This document shows, piece after piece, positions 18,034-26,764 of a stretch of 64,000 nucleotides of DNA. The notes under the pieces are model-generated. The model was not told where the DNA came from and made no database searches. It saw only the letters and a list, made by a program, of their open reading frames with translations. Source of the DNA: Pectobacterium aquaticum (lineage in GTDB: Bacteria > Pseudomonadota > Gammaproteobacteria > Enterobacterales > Enterobacteriaceae); the NCBI RefSeq assembly GCF_003382565.3, contig NZ_CP086253.1, positions 2,914,001-2,978,000 of the forward strand, written 5' to 3'. Made by a program: the position numbers and the translations under genes. The stretch's first letter is position 1, and each line of letters starts with the position of its first letter.

Positions 18034-18458
18034 GGTGTACTGCTCGCTTTTGAGGTTTTCTTATGGCCAGCGTTACTGTTCATTGTCCCCGTTGTCAGTC
18101 TGCTCAGGTTTACCGACATAGGCAGAACCCTAAAAGCCGTGGCAGTGTACTGGCCCTACACCTTCGGTCCACGCACCGATGAGACATGTCGGGAGTTGCT
18201 GGCCCTTTTGACGCCGTTCAGCATCGGCATGATAACCAGTGATAACTGGGGCAACTATGCCAGAGAAGTACCGAAAGATAAGCATCTGACGGGTAAAATC
18301 TTTACGCAGCGCATTGAGCGTAACAACCTGACTCTCCGTACCCGAATCAAGAGGCTGGCTTGCAAAACGATTTGCTTCTCGCGTTCAATAGCGCTCCACG
18401 AAAACGTCATTGGAGACTTCATCGAAAAATAGATGTTCTACTCATTGGCGGCATTACC
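18007..18458 (+). mobile_element. IS1-family remnant with internal deletion
   Basis: Its ends are 15-base inverted repeats, GGTAATGACTCCAAT on the left and the complement of GGTAATGCCGCCAAT on the right (13 of 15 matching). No target duplication is seen. Inside, insA from ATG 18063 (CPRCQSAQVYRH zinc-finger start) is fused by deletion to the C-terminal half of insB. The catalytic N-terminal part of insB is missing, so the element cannot move by itself. It lies in the 3' end of the iol regulator gene. Confidence 0.85.
18063..18432 (+). pseudogene. Deleted IS1 insA-insB transposase genes
   Basis: The first 24 or so codons encode the InsA start (MASVTVHCPRC). The frame then shifts into an InsB C-terminal fragment running from TFGPRTDETCRELLALL to RSIALHENVIGDFIEK. 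The latter closely matches the insB fragment at 34645-34975. Not functional. Confidence 0.85.
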
Positions 18459-18500
18459 CGATTATTATCGCAGGTGTACCCGTCATCATAGCCCATGTTA

Positions 18501-19337
18501 TTAAGCTTGGGAGGGTTGTAACCGATTAATATGAATAGTCAAAAACATGATCTCATCGGTGGTGAGATAGCAGGCGTAATTTTTTTCCACATAGTCATAC
18601 ACCTTCATCGCACAGGCATAGGCCCGCGGCATCAATTCGGTAATCCCTTGATAGAGAGAATCGTCGCCGTGGTTCACGGTTTCCCGATTTAGCAAACGCA
18701 GAGCGAAAAATTTCAGATGCGTAATCAAGCGCTGATAATTAAGCGAATGTTCATCAAACGTGATGTGTAGATCGTATTTCAGAATGGTCAGAATATCTTT
18801 AATGATACCCGCGCTTTGCACCGTGCTCTGCATATCGCTGTTATTCGTTGCATTCGCCAAATGCAGCGCAATAAATCCCGCTTCATCCTCCGGCAAATCG
18901 ATATCCAGTCTGGTGCGAATCAGTTCCAGTGCCTCTAACCCAACGGTAAATTCACTGCGATAGAACTGGCGAATATCCCACAGCATCAGGTTCTTGATCG
19001 TCTGCCCTTTCTTATAGCGTTGAATAGCAAAGTTAATATGGTCGCTTAAGGCCAGAAATAACGTGTCCTGGACATCAAGCTGTAGCGTTTTTTGCGCCAG
19101 AGTAATAATCTGCTGCGTGACCGCAAGACAGTCGGGTGGAATGTCCGCCAGCAGTTGTGACAGCACATCCGCTATGCCGTCGCTTTTCTTCACGAACTGG
19201 CTTTCTATGCGCCGCGGATCGATAGGATCACCCACTTTCTTGCCAAAGCCGACGCCTTTACCAATCACCACAATTTCCCGTTGGTCATTTGCCAGCACCA
19301 GAACGGCGTTATTGCTCAGTATTTTTTCAATGATCAT
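18501..19337 (-). CDS. BglG/LicT-family transcription antiterminator, orphan
   Basis: A 278-residue antiterminator. The N-terminal RNA-binding CAT domain (about 1-55; MIIEKILSNNAVLVL, GKGVGFGKKVGD) is followed by two PTS regulation domains with conserved histidines (ALSDHINFAI, FIALHLANAT, FLTIHINRL). Such proteins bind a RAT hairpin in nascent RNA and block a terminator when their PTS permease is idle. A matching leader is present at 19425-19503. No PTS permease or beta-glucosidase gene is adjacent: 42 bases after the stop comes the IS1 remnant. The partner genes may have been lost. Confidence 0.9.
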   Translation of the reverse strand: MIIEKILSNNAVLVLANDQREIVVIGKGVGFGKKVGDPIDPRRIESQFVKKSDGIADVLSQLLADIPPDCLAVTQQIITLAQKTLQLDVQDTLFLALSDHINFAIQRYKKGQTIKNLMLWDIRQFYRSEFTVGLEALELIRTRLDIDLPEDEAGFIALHLANATNNSDMQSTVQSAGIIKDILTILKYDLHITFDEHSLNYQRLITHLKFFALRLLNRETVNHGDDSLYQGITELMPRAYACAMKVYDYVEKNYACYLTTDEIMFLTIHINRLQPSQA

Positions 19338-19424
19338 CGCATCAGCCGTCCTATCTGACGGGAAGGCACGCTGGCCTTACCTGCTGTTTTGCACTTTGGA
19401 AACGTATAGCCTATTCGCGTTAAC

Positions 19425-19475
19425 AAAAAAAAACCTGATACCAACATGTCTGAATAACATGCGTCGTATCAGGTT
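19425..19475 (-). terminator. Leader terminator upstream of the antiterminator gene
   Basis: On the minus strand, AACCTGATAC pairs with GTATCAGGTT, with an inner ACATG helix, and is followed by nine T residues. It ends about 90 bases before the antiterminator start, so it would stop leader transcription unless blocked. Confidence 0.8.
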
Positions 19476-19503
19476 TCGCTCGGACTCAGGCCCGATCACG
19501 TCC
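19471..19503 (-). promoter_or_regulatory. RAT antiterminator site overlapping the leader terminator
   Basis: The minus strand reads GGACGTGATCGGG through AGCGAAACCT. This resembles the RAT consensus (GGA..GT.A..G followed by GC.AAACCT) and overlaps the 5' arm of the terminator. The arrangement implies autoregulation of the orphan antiterminator. Confidence 0.65.
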
Positions 19504-19633
19504 TTCTTATCGGGTTATATCTGCTAACCGCCCTAGACTCAAACCGAGGTCGGGTAATCTGTGATGAATATCACCGATAATGTCCTCACCTGAGCAGGCG
19601 CGTTCCTGTGCCAGCCCTCTCAGGCATGCAGAC

Positions 19634-21262
19634 TCACCGCTCGTGTCCGTCGTCGCTGTCGTGCACGCCATTACCATTGAGCCTCACGAGTCGCTGCAAC
19701 AGCCTGAGCAACGTCATTCCATCCGGCGACCCCAGCCCCGTACAGGCGTCCCACCCTTCAGAGGCCACAAAGGCCCCATTATTTCCCCGCACGATATCCT
19801 TGCAGCTATTACGGTTACGGTACAACAAGGGAGGAATAAACAGCGAGGCCGAATGGGTTAACGCGAGCATACGTGCCAGCAATCCCGCCCACAGCGGTGC
19901 AACCGCGCTGGTTCCCCCAACAACGCCTTCCCGTCCGTTAACTTCTATCAGATAGCCAGTTTCGGGATCGGCATTACCGCTGACGTCCGGTACGCCACGG
20001 TGTTGCAAAGGATGATGACCGCCATATTTGTCGACCAGAGACATCCCTAACTGCCAACCGGGCAACGCGAAGTGCCGGCTGACGCCACCGCCTGTCGCGC
20101 CGCCGTCTCGGCTATGCCAGGTGGTTTCCTCCATCGTTTTTTGCAAGCGAGTGCCGCCACAGGCTAAAACGTAGGGGCTGGATGCGGGGAAATCGACGTG
20201 CAAACCATGGGGTTCGCCATCCTTTGAGCCGTGATCGCCAGACGCCACGCACACCGTAATCCCTAGCGCCGCGGCGGTCTGAAAGGCCTGGTTGTACACC
20301 TGTAATGACTGCGCAGTCCAGCGTGGTTCACTGGATCCCCAGCTAATCGAAATCACCGACGGTGCATTTTTCTCATCATGAATCGCCGCATTAATCGCCT
20401 CTAAAAACCCGGCATCGGTATTCGGAGCAAAATACACCACAATTTTCGCGGCCGGTGCCAGCGTACCCGCAATTTCGATATCCATCTGCACTTCGATATC
20501 GATCGGGTTCACCTCTTTGTCGTCATCTGACGAAGCAAGGGCATTCTTAGCCCCTCCCACACAAACATCGACGATCTGCGGCGGGTTGACGCCCATGCGT
20601 TTAAAATAGTGCTCTAACTGCGGTAAGCGATACCCGCCCCCCAATTCAATAATGCCAATACACTGCCCCGCGCCGTCATGTTCTGGAAAGTGGTAAAAAT
20701 CCGCCAACTCGAGTGGCGTATAGCCTGATACTCCTTTGGCCGTATTGGAGAAGGCGTCGTTCATACGTAGGCAACAGTTTGTCGCCAGACGCTCATCAAG
20801 GCCTAGTACGGCGATAACTACGCCTTGTAGGTATTCAGGTAGATAAATTCCCCCTGCTCTGCCACGAAATGCCCCCTGTTTGTGGTCATACCGGGCCAAG
20901 CTCACGCGAAATGCCTGCTCCATTTGCGCCACTGTCCCCGTCAAGAAGACGGTACGGCTGGCAACATGTTCACGCTCGACAGAGAGCCGATAATGCCGTG
21001 CAAACGCTCGGACATGCTCTAGATCGGCCTCATCAGCGCCGAACTTTCTGGCATAACTGGCGCGCGACAGCGGTTTATTGGCGTTGATGCCGCCAAATTG
21101 CGGATCGATGCTATCGTGTAGTTCGGTGTAATACTCATCATCTGGCGTCGTAAAACGCAACACCAGCATGACTCTGACGCTTTCATTAACATTACAGCGT
21201 TCGCGGTACAGGGCGTCAGCGATATTTCCGCGTTCACTCCCTTTCAATAATTGGTAAGTCAT
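19634..21262 (-). CDS. Sedolisin/kumamolisin-like serine-carboxyl protease
   Basis: A 542-residue S53-family peptidase. A pro-domain (about 1-165) precedes the catalytic domain. Glu257 and Asp261 (EVQMDIEIAG), Asp343 (ASGDHGSKDG) and Ser452 (GGTSAVAPLWAG) form the sedolisin catalytic set, and a C-terminal DI...GSPDG region matches the calcium site. No signal peptide is evident. GGAGAGAAGACG leads into ATG 21262, 18 bases after the chorismate mutase stop, so the two are likely co-transcribed. Substrate and export route are unknown; these enzymes usually work at acid pH. Confidence 0.88.
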   Translation of the reverse strand: MTYQLLKGSERGNIADALYRERCNVNESVRVMLVLRFTTPDDEYYTELHDSIDPQFGGINANKPLSRASYARKFGADEADLEHVRAFARHYRLSVEREHVASRTVFLTGTVAQMEQAFRVSLARYDHKQGAFRGRAGGIYLPEYLQGVVIAVLGLDERLATNCCLRMNDAFSNTAKGVSGYTPLELADFYHFPEHDGAGQCIGIIELGGGYRLPQLEHYFKRMGVNPPQIVDVCVGGAKNALASSDDDKEVNPIDIEVQMDIEIAGTLAPAAKIVVYFAPNTDAGFLEAINAAIHDEKNAPSVISISWGSSEPRWTAQSLQVYNQAFQTAAALGITVCVASGDHGSKDGEPHGLHVDFPASSPYVLACGGTRLQKTMEETTWHSRDGGATGGGVSRHFALPGWQLGMSLVDKYGGHHPLQHRGVPDVSGNADPETGYLIEVNGREGVVGGTSAVAPLWAGLLARMLALTHSASLFIPPLLYRNRNSCKDIVRGNNGAFVASEGWDACTGLGSPDGMTLLRLLQRLVRLNGNGVHDSDDGHER

Positions 21263-21280
21263 CGTCTTCTCTCCACTCAG

Positions 21281-21838
21281 CTATTTGCCGTCTGGTTCAA
21301 TTTGACTCAATGCCGCATAAATCTGGCGTTTGTCGTTCTGTGACAGATGCTCAACATTAATAGAAGAAAGAAACGTCGCCTCTTGCTGAGGCGCAAAATG
21401 CCCGCCATTCGCAAGATAACGTTTAATACTCACCAAGAGCTGGTCGTCAATCGTGAGTAGCGTGGGTCTAATGGTGTCGTTCAGCGAAAGCGGCGTCCAG
21501 TCGCTCTCCGGTGTCGCAAGCCAGTCCGCCATATAACGATACTGAATCGCTTTGCTGGCATTCATTAATGACGTAAAAAACAGCGGTGTACTCTGCGGGG
21601 ATAAACCCACGGCAGCAGATTGCTCCCGCGCCTTACTCAAAATACGTTCCTCTTGTTTTAGATCCTCAACGGGCAGGTGTTGACGGGCCTTATACCCCGC
21701 AACATCTTTCATCAACACCATCCGTTCCTGAATCAGTTGATAAATACCAAGAGGGTTGTCCTGCGTTGCGGCATAGAGAGGAACACACCAAACAGCGCTC
21801 ATCGTTAACGAGATAACAGTGGAAATAGGCAAATTCAT
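21281..21838 (-). CDS. Secreted/periplasmic AroQ-gamma chorismate mutase
   Basis: A 185-residue protein with a signal peptide (MNLPISTVISLTMSAVWCVP, cleaved near LYAA). The AroQ helical core follows: IYQLIQERMVLMKDVAGYK, then EERILSKAREQSAAVGL and FFTSLMNASKAIQYRYMADW, giving the Arg, Lys, Glu and Gln positions of the active site. It converts chorismate to prephenate outside the cytoplasm. Start 21838 has AGGAGA ahead; ten residues upstream are open without a better site. Exported mutases of this class occur in pathogens and a role in the host is suspected, but that is inference here. Confidence 0.85.
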   Translation of the reverse strand: MNLPISTVISLTMSAVWCVPLYAATQDNPLGIYQLIQERMVLMKDVAGYKARQHLPVEDLKQEERILSKAREQSAAVGLSPQSTPLFFTSLMNASKAIQYRYMADWLATPESDWTPLSLNDTIRPTLLTIDDQLLVSIKRYLANGGHFAPQQEATFLSSINVEHLSQNDKRQIYAALSQIEPDGK

Positions 21839-21881
21839 CGGGTTGCACTCTCCTGTTAGCACTACCATGAAGATCTATGGC

Positions 21882-22008
<127 letters not shown>

Positions 22009-22288
22009 TGTTTTTATTTCGCCATTGCGGCAGGAGATAATAGGTTTCGCGATATGAATCTTCCATGATGAAACTATTTCAATCATTACCCTCAGGACAC
22101 ACTTCGTCTTAAAAATGCTCCGACTCGTCACGACAATCGTGGTTAAGCTATTAAATTATCATCAATTTATCGCTAAAGACTCAGAAGCGTCATCTTCAGT
22201 ACGACATGATTAAGATACAAACGATAACCAAATGAAATAGTTCATATTAGTTACTAAATGAATTAACTCCGCAAAGCCAACACGCACA

Positions 22289-22325
22289 AAAAAGCCCGTC
22301 ACGGCACTCGGCGATGACGGGCTTG
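22289..22325 (-). terminator. Terminator of the yjbEFGH operon
   Basis: AAGCCCGTCA / TGACGGGCTT stem followed on the minus strand by six T residues, 28 bases after the yjbH stop. Confidence 0.85.
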
Positions 22326-22353
22326 ATTAACACCCTAAACGAACTAAGATCGA

Positions 22354-24489
22354 TTAGTGCTCGGTGAGGCCATACAGCGAGCTGCGACGCTGTAGCATCT
22401 GACCACCGTCACGCGTCAACGGTACCCAACCAACAGCGCCACGTTTCACCGTTGGTTCGGTGAACAGCAGATCAAACGGTATCGAGACGTAGAAGCCTTT
22501 GCTAAAGCTTCCTTCACCATATTCAGCAGCGCTGACGTTGGTTTTGGTCGCAAAGGCACCCGCAATGATTCCGCTATCAAAGCGGCGAGAGAGATCGAGG
22601 GTGACCCCCTTGTCCCCTGCCAGATAACGACCCACACTCACCTTCGCGACCGCACCTTCCACAAACGGCAGTTCCCAGTACGCGGTCAGATGGCCGGTGA
22701 CCACATCGTAATCGGCCATCCGCATAATATCGTTCCAGTCACGCTGTTTGGCATAGTTCACATCCACCCCCAGCGCCCAGCTTTTACCGAATGGACGATA
22801 CAGCACTTCAGATCCGACACCCGCGTACATCATTTCCAGATAGCCGCCGTAGACCTGGGTATACCAGTCCTGCGCCGGATTATCTCTGCGAGTCAATTGC
22901 AGGTTGGTCAACAACAGATCCGAAGAAGTAACGTATTCACGCACCCAGGTTCTGACGCGCGGCAGGGCAGCACCATCCGCCGGTGGTGTTTTATAGTTGA
23001 ACTTGTCGTAGTTATTCACCAGATTCAGCGTTGCCGTTCCGCCTACGCTCCAGTGATCGCTCAGACGATAGTCCACGTTGCCTTTCAGGGCGACCTGATA
23101 CATGTAGAAGGATTCAGGGCCACCGAAAGACTGCGTCAGCGTCGGATCTAATGAATACGTCAGACGATCGGGTTCTGCGAGCAGCACCTGCTGACCACGC
23201 ACGTTGGATGCTGGCTCTTTACGATGCGTTTCAGGTTCTGGTTGACCCAGTGGAACGGCAGCCTGCTTAACCTGGTGCCAAGCTTTAGCATCCACCTCCG
23301 TGCTGGCAATCGGTAGACGCTGGCTGCGCTGCACAATGTGGTATTCATCAATACTGCCCGGTACATGATTCGCCAATACCGTCGCCGCACGCTGTGTTGC
23401 CTGATCGCTGTCACGATATTTGGTCTGATCGGCAACAATGGTGACCTGCTTTTGGTCCGCGTAGATATCAGCGTCCTTAAAGCCGGCCTTATCATTCAGC
23501 TCTTTCGACACGAGCTGCCAGTTTGTGCCTTTGCCATCCTGTACCGGCGCATAGACGGGTGGTGCATCGTCTAAATAGTTCGGCTTCAGGTCGTTGAAAT
23601 TAGTGCGTAGGGTAAAGCCCCACATCAAGGTGTTGCCGCGCTGCCATGATAACGTGGTATCTAACACCTCGCCCACCCGGTAGACTGCGCCGATATTGAA
23701 GGGGGAATCGTGTTTGAGCTGCTGTGGCACATTAGTGGATGACGTTCTTTCTGCGCTATAGTCGTTACCATCATATTCGAGTTTCAGGCGCAGAGGATCC
23801 CAGGGTGTCTGGTACTCAACGCCACCAAACAGCGCAGCAGGGCCATGGAAGAAATTGCCCACCTCAAACTGGCCAGTTTCAGTGCTCTGAGTACGATTAC
23901 AAAAGCTGGCTTTCAGCGAACAGGCTGGGTTTTTAATATTGCCGCTCTCGGCCATATTGCCCCACCCCATCCCCAGGGTGAAATCAAACGGCCCCATACG
24001 TTTACTGGCGACCAGATATTCGCTATCAAACAACCCCGTACCCGCAATATCACGCAACCCTGCAGAAACATCCGGCATCCAGTAGCTTTCCTGCCACAAA
24101 CGGGCTTTGACATCGAATGACTTATCTTTGTAGGTTTGGCTACCGCTGAAATTAGGGTCATTACTATAAGGACGAGTACGGATATCGGTATAACGCACCG
24201 TCGTTTCCAGCCAGTCAAAGAGCTGGAGCGAGATGGAATAACGTCGATATTCTTCGTTGTCACGGTAGTTCAGGCTAAACTCACCGGTTTGCGCCATACG
24301 CGCCGTCGGCATCTGCAACAACCCCGTACCGCCAAAATCAGACTGTGAGACTCCCACCGGCTGAAAGCGCAGATTCGGGTTGGTCGCAGTACGGTTGCTT
24401 TCGGTTTCAGCCGCCATCGCCTGTGCACTCAAGATGCTGCCCATCGCCAACGACAGACAGCCTAGTTTAACGTTTCTGTTCTTTGTCAT
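22354..24489 (-). CDS. yjbH: YjbH outer-membrane exopolysaccharide protein
   Basis: A 711-residue protein with a cleavable signal peptide (to about residue 26, AQAMA). It has repeated aromatic/Gly beta-strand segments typical of an outer-membrane barrel, beginning DFGGTGLLQMPTARMAQTGEFSLNY, and a terminal region with AFATKTNVSAAEYGEGSFSKGFY. YjbH is the last product of the yjbEFGH operon, which in E. coli is Rcs-controlled and linked to an exopolysaccharide. Its start overlaps the yjbG stop by four bases. Confidence 0.9.
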   Translation of the reverse strand: MTKNRNVKLGCLSLAMGSILSAQAMAAETESNRTATNPNLRFQPVGVSQSDFGGTGLLQMPTARMAQTGEFSLNYRDNEEYRRYSISLQLFDWLETTVRYTDIRTRPYSNDPNFSGSQTYKDKSFDVKARLWQESYWMPDVSAGLRDIAGTGLFDSEYLVASKRMGPFDFTLGMGWGNMAESGNIKNPACSLKASFCNRTQSTETGQFEVGNFFHGPAALFGGVEYQTPWDPLRLKLEYDGNDYSAERTSSTNVPQQLKHDSPFNIGAVYRVGEVLDTTLSWQRGNTLMWGFTLRTNFNDLKPNYLDDAPPVYAPVQDGKGTNWQLVSKELNDKAGFKDADIYADQKQVTIVADQTKYRDSDQATQRAATVLANHVPGSIDEYHIVQRSQRLPIASTEVDAKAWHQVKQAAVPLGQPEPETHRKEPASNVRGQQVLLAEPDRLTYSLDPTLTQSFGGPESFYMYQVALKGNVDYRLSDHWSVGGTATLNLVNNYDKFNYKTPPADGAALPRVRTWVREYVTSSDLLLTNLQLTRRDNPAQDWYTQVYGGYLEMMYAGVGSEVLYRPFGKSWALGVDVNYAKQRDWNDIMRMADYDVVTGHLTAYWELPFVEGAVAKVSVGRYLAGDKGVTLDLSRRFDSGIIAGAFATKTNVSAAEYGEGSFSKGFYVSIPFDLLFTEPTVKRGAVGWVPLTRDGGQMLQRRSSLYGLTEH

Positions 24490-25268
24490 TCGAGTGGCGT
24501 CCGGTTAGCAAGGTAGTCAGCAAGCTGCTCGTTGAGTGATGACATATCCTGTGGCAAAACTGAGGGATTAAAGCCAATAAAGAGCGTTTCGCCCGCGGCG
24601 GGTTCAACATGCTGGCGGTTCCACAGCGCCAGCGGCACTTTGCGCCACGTGCCATTTCCCCCAATCAGATAGCCGTAGCTGTTATCCGCGCCCGCGAGAC
24701 GTCGCCGTCCAGAGAGATAATTCTCGACCGACCATCCGGCACGCAGTGCCACTTTCCCCGATGTCTCCAGTTCACCCACATCGGCAGACGTATTCACCAG
24801 ACCGAGCAGGGACAGTTTGTCATCATGAGGCGCGATGTACAGTGCATATTCCCCCACCAGAGGGCGATTATTTTCTATATAGACACGTACGCGGTCAGGA
24901 TTCAGCTCGGTACGGATACGACCCGCCACATTAATCGGGCTAATCGTCTTTCTTAGCAACCAAGCGGAGATCGCCAGATCGCCATTACCTGAATTACGCC
25001 AGCGCGTTTCCAGTTCAGCCAGATTTTGCAGCAAGACATCCCCTTGCACACGAACCTTCTGTGTCGTCGCAAAATCAGAAATAAACGCCGTTTGCCAGTT
25101 GATACTCTGTGGCCAGGGAACCTGTTCGTAAAATTTTTCAAGACGCGTGCCATCATCCAATTTGACGACGGCGATCGTCTGTTGAGGCGATTTCACAGTC
25201 AACTGCGCAGACGTCGCAACACCGGAAACCAGCAGCAACAAGGTAGCGATACGATTAAGTGCTAACAT
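24486..25268 (-). CDS. yjbG: YjbG exopolysaccharide operon protein
   Basis: A 260-residue exported protein with an N-terminal signal (MLALNRIATLLLLVSGVATS). It carries YjbG-like features, with a SLBB/capsule-biosynthesis GfcC-type middle (KVRVQGDVLLQNLAELE; GRIRTELNPDRVRVYIENN) and the C-terminal IGGNGTWRKVPLALWNR. GfcC-type proteins act in the periplasm on capsule or EPS export. It is nine bases from yjbF and overlaps yjbH, so translation is coupled. Confidence 0.88.
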   Translation of the reverse strand: MLALNRIATLLLLVSGVATSAQLTVKSPQQTIAVVKLDDGTRLEKFYEQVPWPQSINWQTAFISDFATTQKVRVQGDVLLQNLAELETRWRNSGNGDLAISAWLLRKTISPINVAGRIRTELNPDRVRVYIENNRPLVGEYALYIAPHDDKLSLLGLVNTSADVGELETSGKVALRAGWSVENYLSGRRRLAGADNSYGYLIGGNGTWRKVPLALWNRQHVEPAAGETLFIGFNPSVLPQDMSSLNEQLADYLANRTPLE

Positions 25269-25277
25269 TGCAGCCCC

Positions 25278-25928
25278 TTATTGGACGTAGGGTTTTAATA
25301 CGGTGAATGTGACCAAGGCCATATCTGGCCCCATATACTGCTGGCTTTGAACCACATTTCCATTAACCGGATCGAGCCAGTAGCGATTAGTGTAAGACTC
25401 ATTCAACGCGGGGATGGTCACCTGCTCATCAAAACGCAGCAGCGCACGTGAGGTATCCAGGATTTTTACGGTTTCTTTGCCACGCGCCTGAAAAACAGAC
25501 CGAGTATCATAACCGCCACGGAAGACCTGAGCCCATTCAACCCGACTTTGCCATGTCATTGGCGTCGATGTCTTCAATAAGCCTAACGTCAGGGGATCCT
25601 GTTGCAGGTTATCCACATAGGTAATGTCTTCACCGAAGCCCTGTGTTTTCACCAAGCGGCCATGTTGGATCGCGACGATATTTTTATCGGCCCCGATCCA
25701 TTTCAACTGATTCTGCTCGGCAAAAGCGAGCACGACAAACGCTTGCGGTGCTTTCCCCACCTTCAAATACGCTGAGGCATAGGGCGTGTTAGCAACCTGT
25801 TTGGCCGTCACGTGGGTGTCATCCTGCCCGAAAAACGCCAATTTGAAGGTTTTGCCCACCTGTTCCATATTTTGGGAACAACCCGTCAACAGAAGAGAGA
25901 AAAGAGGGATGGCAATCAGCGCTTTCAT
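25278..25928 (-). CDS. yjbF: YjbF lipoprotein
   Basis: A 216-residue lipoprotein. The signal peptide MKALIAIPLFSLLLTGC ends in a lipobox with Cys17. The mature part resembles YjbF/GfcB (NTPYASAYLKVGKAPQAFVVLAFAE; NRYWLDPVNGNVVQSQQYMGPD). The frame extends upstream to 26003, but the lipoprotein signal fixes ATG 25928; its ribosome site is weak, consistent with coupling to the yjbE transcript. Confidence 0.88.
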   Translation of the reverse strand: MKALIAIPLFSLLLTGCSQNMEQVGKTFKLAFFGQDDTHVTAKQVANTPYASAYLKVGKAPQAFVVLAFAEQNQLKWIGADKNIVAIQHGRLVKTQGFGEDITYVDNLQQDPLTLGLLKTSTPMTWQSRVEWAQVFRGGYDTRSVFQARGKETVKILDTSRALLRFDEQVTIPALNESYTNRYWLDPVNGNVVQSQQYMGPDMALVTFTVLKPYVQ

Positions 25929-26030
25929 TTCTGCTATTCGTTTTATTCTTGTCATGCGATGAAGTTCTCGTTGAACCGCGTAGCCCAGAAAAAGAAAGGC
26001 CACCGAAGTGGCCTTGGGAGTAGTGAGACG

Positions 26031-26333
26031 TTAGGTTCTCGTTGTCGTACTCGTACTCGTAGCAGTGGTGCTATCGTCATTGCTGGCGACAGCAACAGCG
26101 ACACCAACAGCAACAGCGGCAGCAACACCCACACTAATCAGTGCAGTGGTACCCGCAGCAACACCCGCACCCGCAGCACCAGCGGCACCAGCAACGCTTG
26201 CGCCGGCAACTGTGGTGGTGGTGGTACCGGTGGTCGCGGTGCCAGCAGCCGTAGCGCTGGAGACGCCATCAACAGCAAACGCGTTTGACGACATGGCCAG
26301 AACAGCGGTCAGCGTGATTAACGTTTTCTTCAT
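26031..26333 (-). CDS. yjbE: YjbE-like small exported protein
   Basis: A 100-residue protein: a signal peptide (MKKTLITLTAVLAMSSNAFA) followed by a very low-complexity Ala/Gly/Thr/Val sequence and a terminal Thr/Ser-rich tail, the same composition as E. coli YjbE. First gene of the operon, with AAAAGGAAA ahead of the start. Function is unknown; it is probably a surface or periplasmic component of the EPS system. Confidence 0.82.
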   Translation of the reverse strand: MKKTLITLTAVLAMSSNAFAVDGVSSATAAGTATTGTTTTTVAGASVAGAAGAAGAGVAAGTTALISVGVAAAVAVGVAVAVASNDDSTTATSTSTTTRT

Positions 26334-26454
26334 TACGATTTCCTTTTAAACATGAAGTACTTCAGGGTGAGGTATCGTCGAAAAGACCATACTTCGTCCT
26401 TCATTCCAGCCAGCATAACGGCAAACCGATTTGGTATTACGTCATTACCGACCG

Positions 26455-26475
26455 TTACTGGGATCCTCCCAGTAA
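26455..26475. repeat. Perfect hairpin in the yjbE leader
   Basis: TTACTGGGA-TCC-TCCCAGTAA, a 9-bp stem about 120 bases upstream of the yjbE start. No U-tract follows it. It could be a regulator dyad or a leader RNA stem. No JUMPstart is seen in this gap. Confidence 0.5.
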
Positions 26476-26653
26476 TGTGTTACCGTTCAATGGCGCTAGG
26501 ACCACCTCTGACAAGCAACACCAGAAAGCAAAACGACAACTCAATTTTTGCAACACCGTTAAAAATAGCAAGATCCCGATGTAATAAACAGCAATGATCT
26601 CGGTAAAAAAGCAGATTTCTTTAATGAAATTTACAGTATTCCCGAAAAAAAAT

Positions 26654-26678
26654 CATAGATATCTTAACGATATCTATG
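26654..26678. repeat. Perfect 10-bp inverted repeat downstream of gnd
   Basis: CATAGATATC-ttaac-GATATCTATG between the gnd terminator and yjbE. It is AT-rich and has no known role; a protein-binding dyad in the yjbE promoter region is possible. Confidence 0.45.
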
Positions 26679-26695
26679 TATTCATTCAGCAATAT

Positions 26696-26731
26696 AAAAA
26701 ACGCCAGATATTTCCTAATCTGGCGTTTTAT
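26696..26731 (-). terminator. gnd terminator
   Basis: AACGCCAGAT / ATCTGGCGTT stem flanked by A- and T-runs on both sides, 34 bases after the gnd stop. Confidence 0.88.
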
Positions 26732-26764
26732 TAACAAACCGCGCTATCTAAGCATAAGAAACGA

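Noticed and set aside
25812..26288. 158-residue open frame opposite yjbE and the start of yjbF
   Set aside because: Mirror image of the repetitive yjbE sequence; yjbE has a signal peptide, ribosome site and operon context.
26031..26333. Tandem repeat or CRISPR-like array suggested by repeated GCAACA units
   Set aside because: It is the low-complexity Ala/Thr/Val coding sequence of yjbE with no regular spacer structure.
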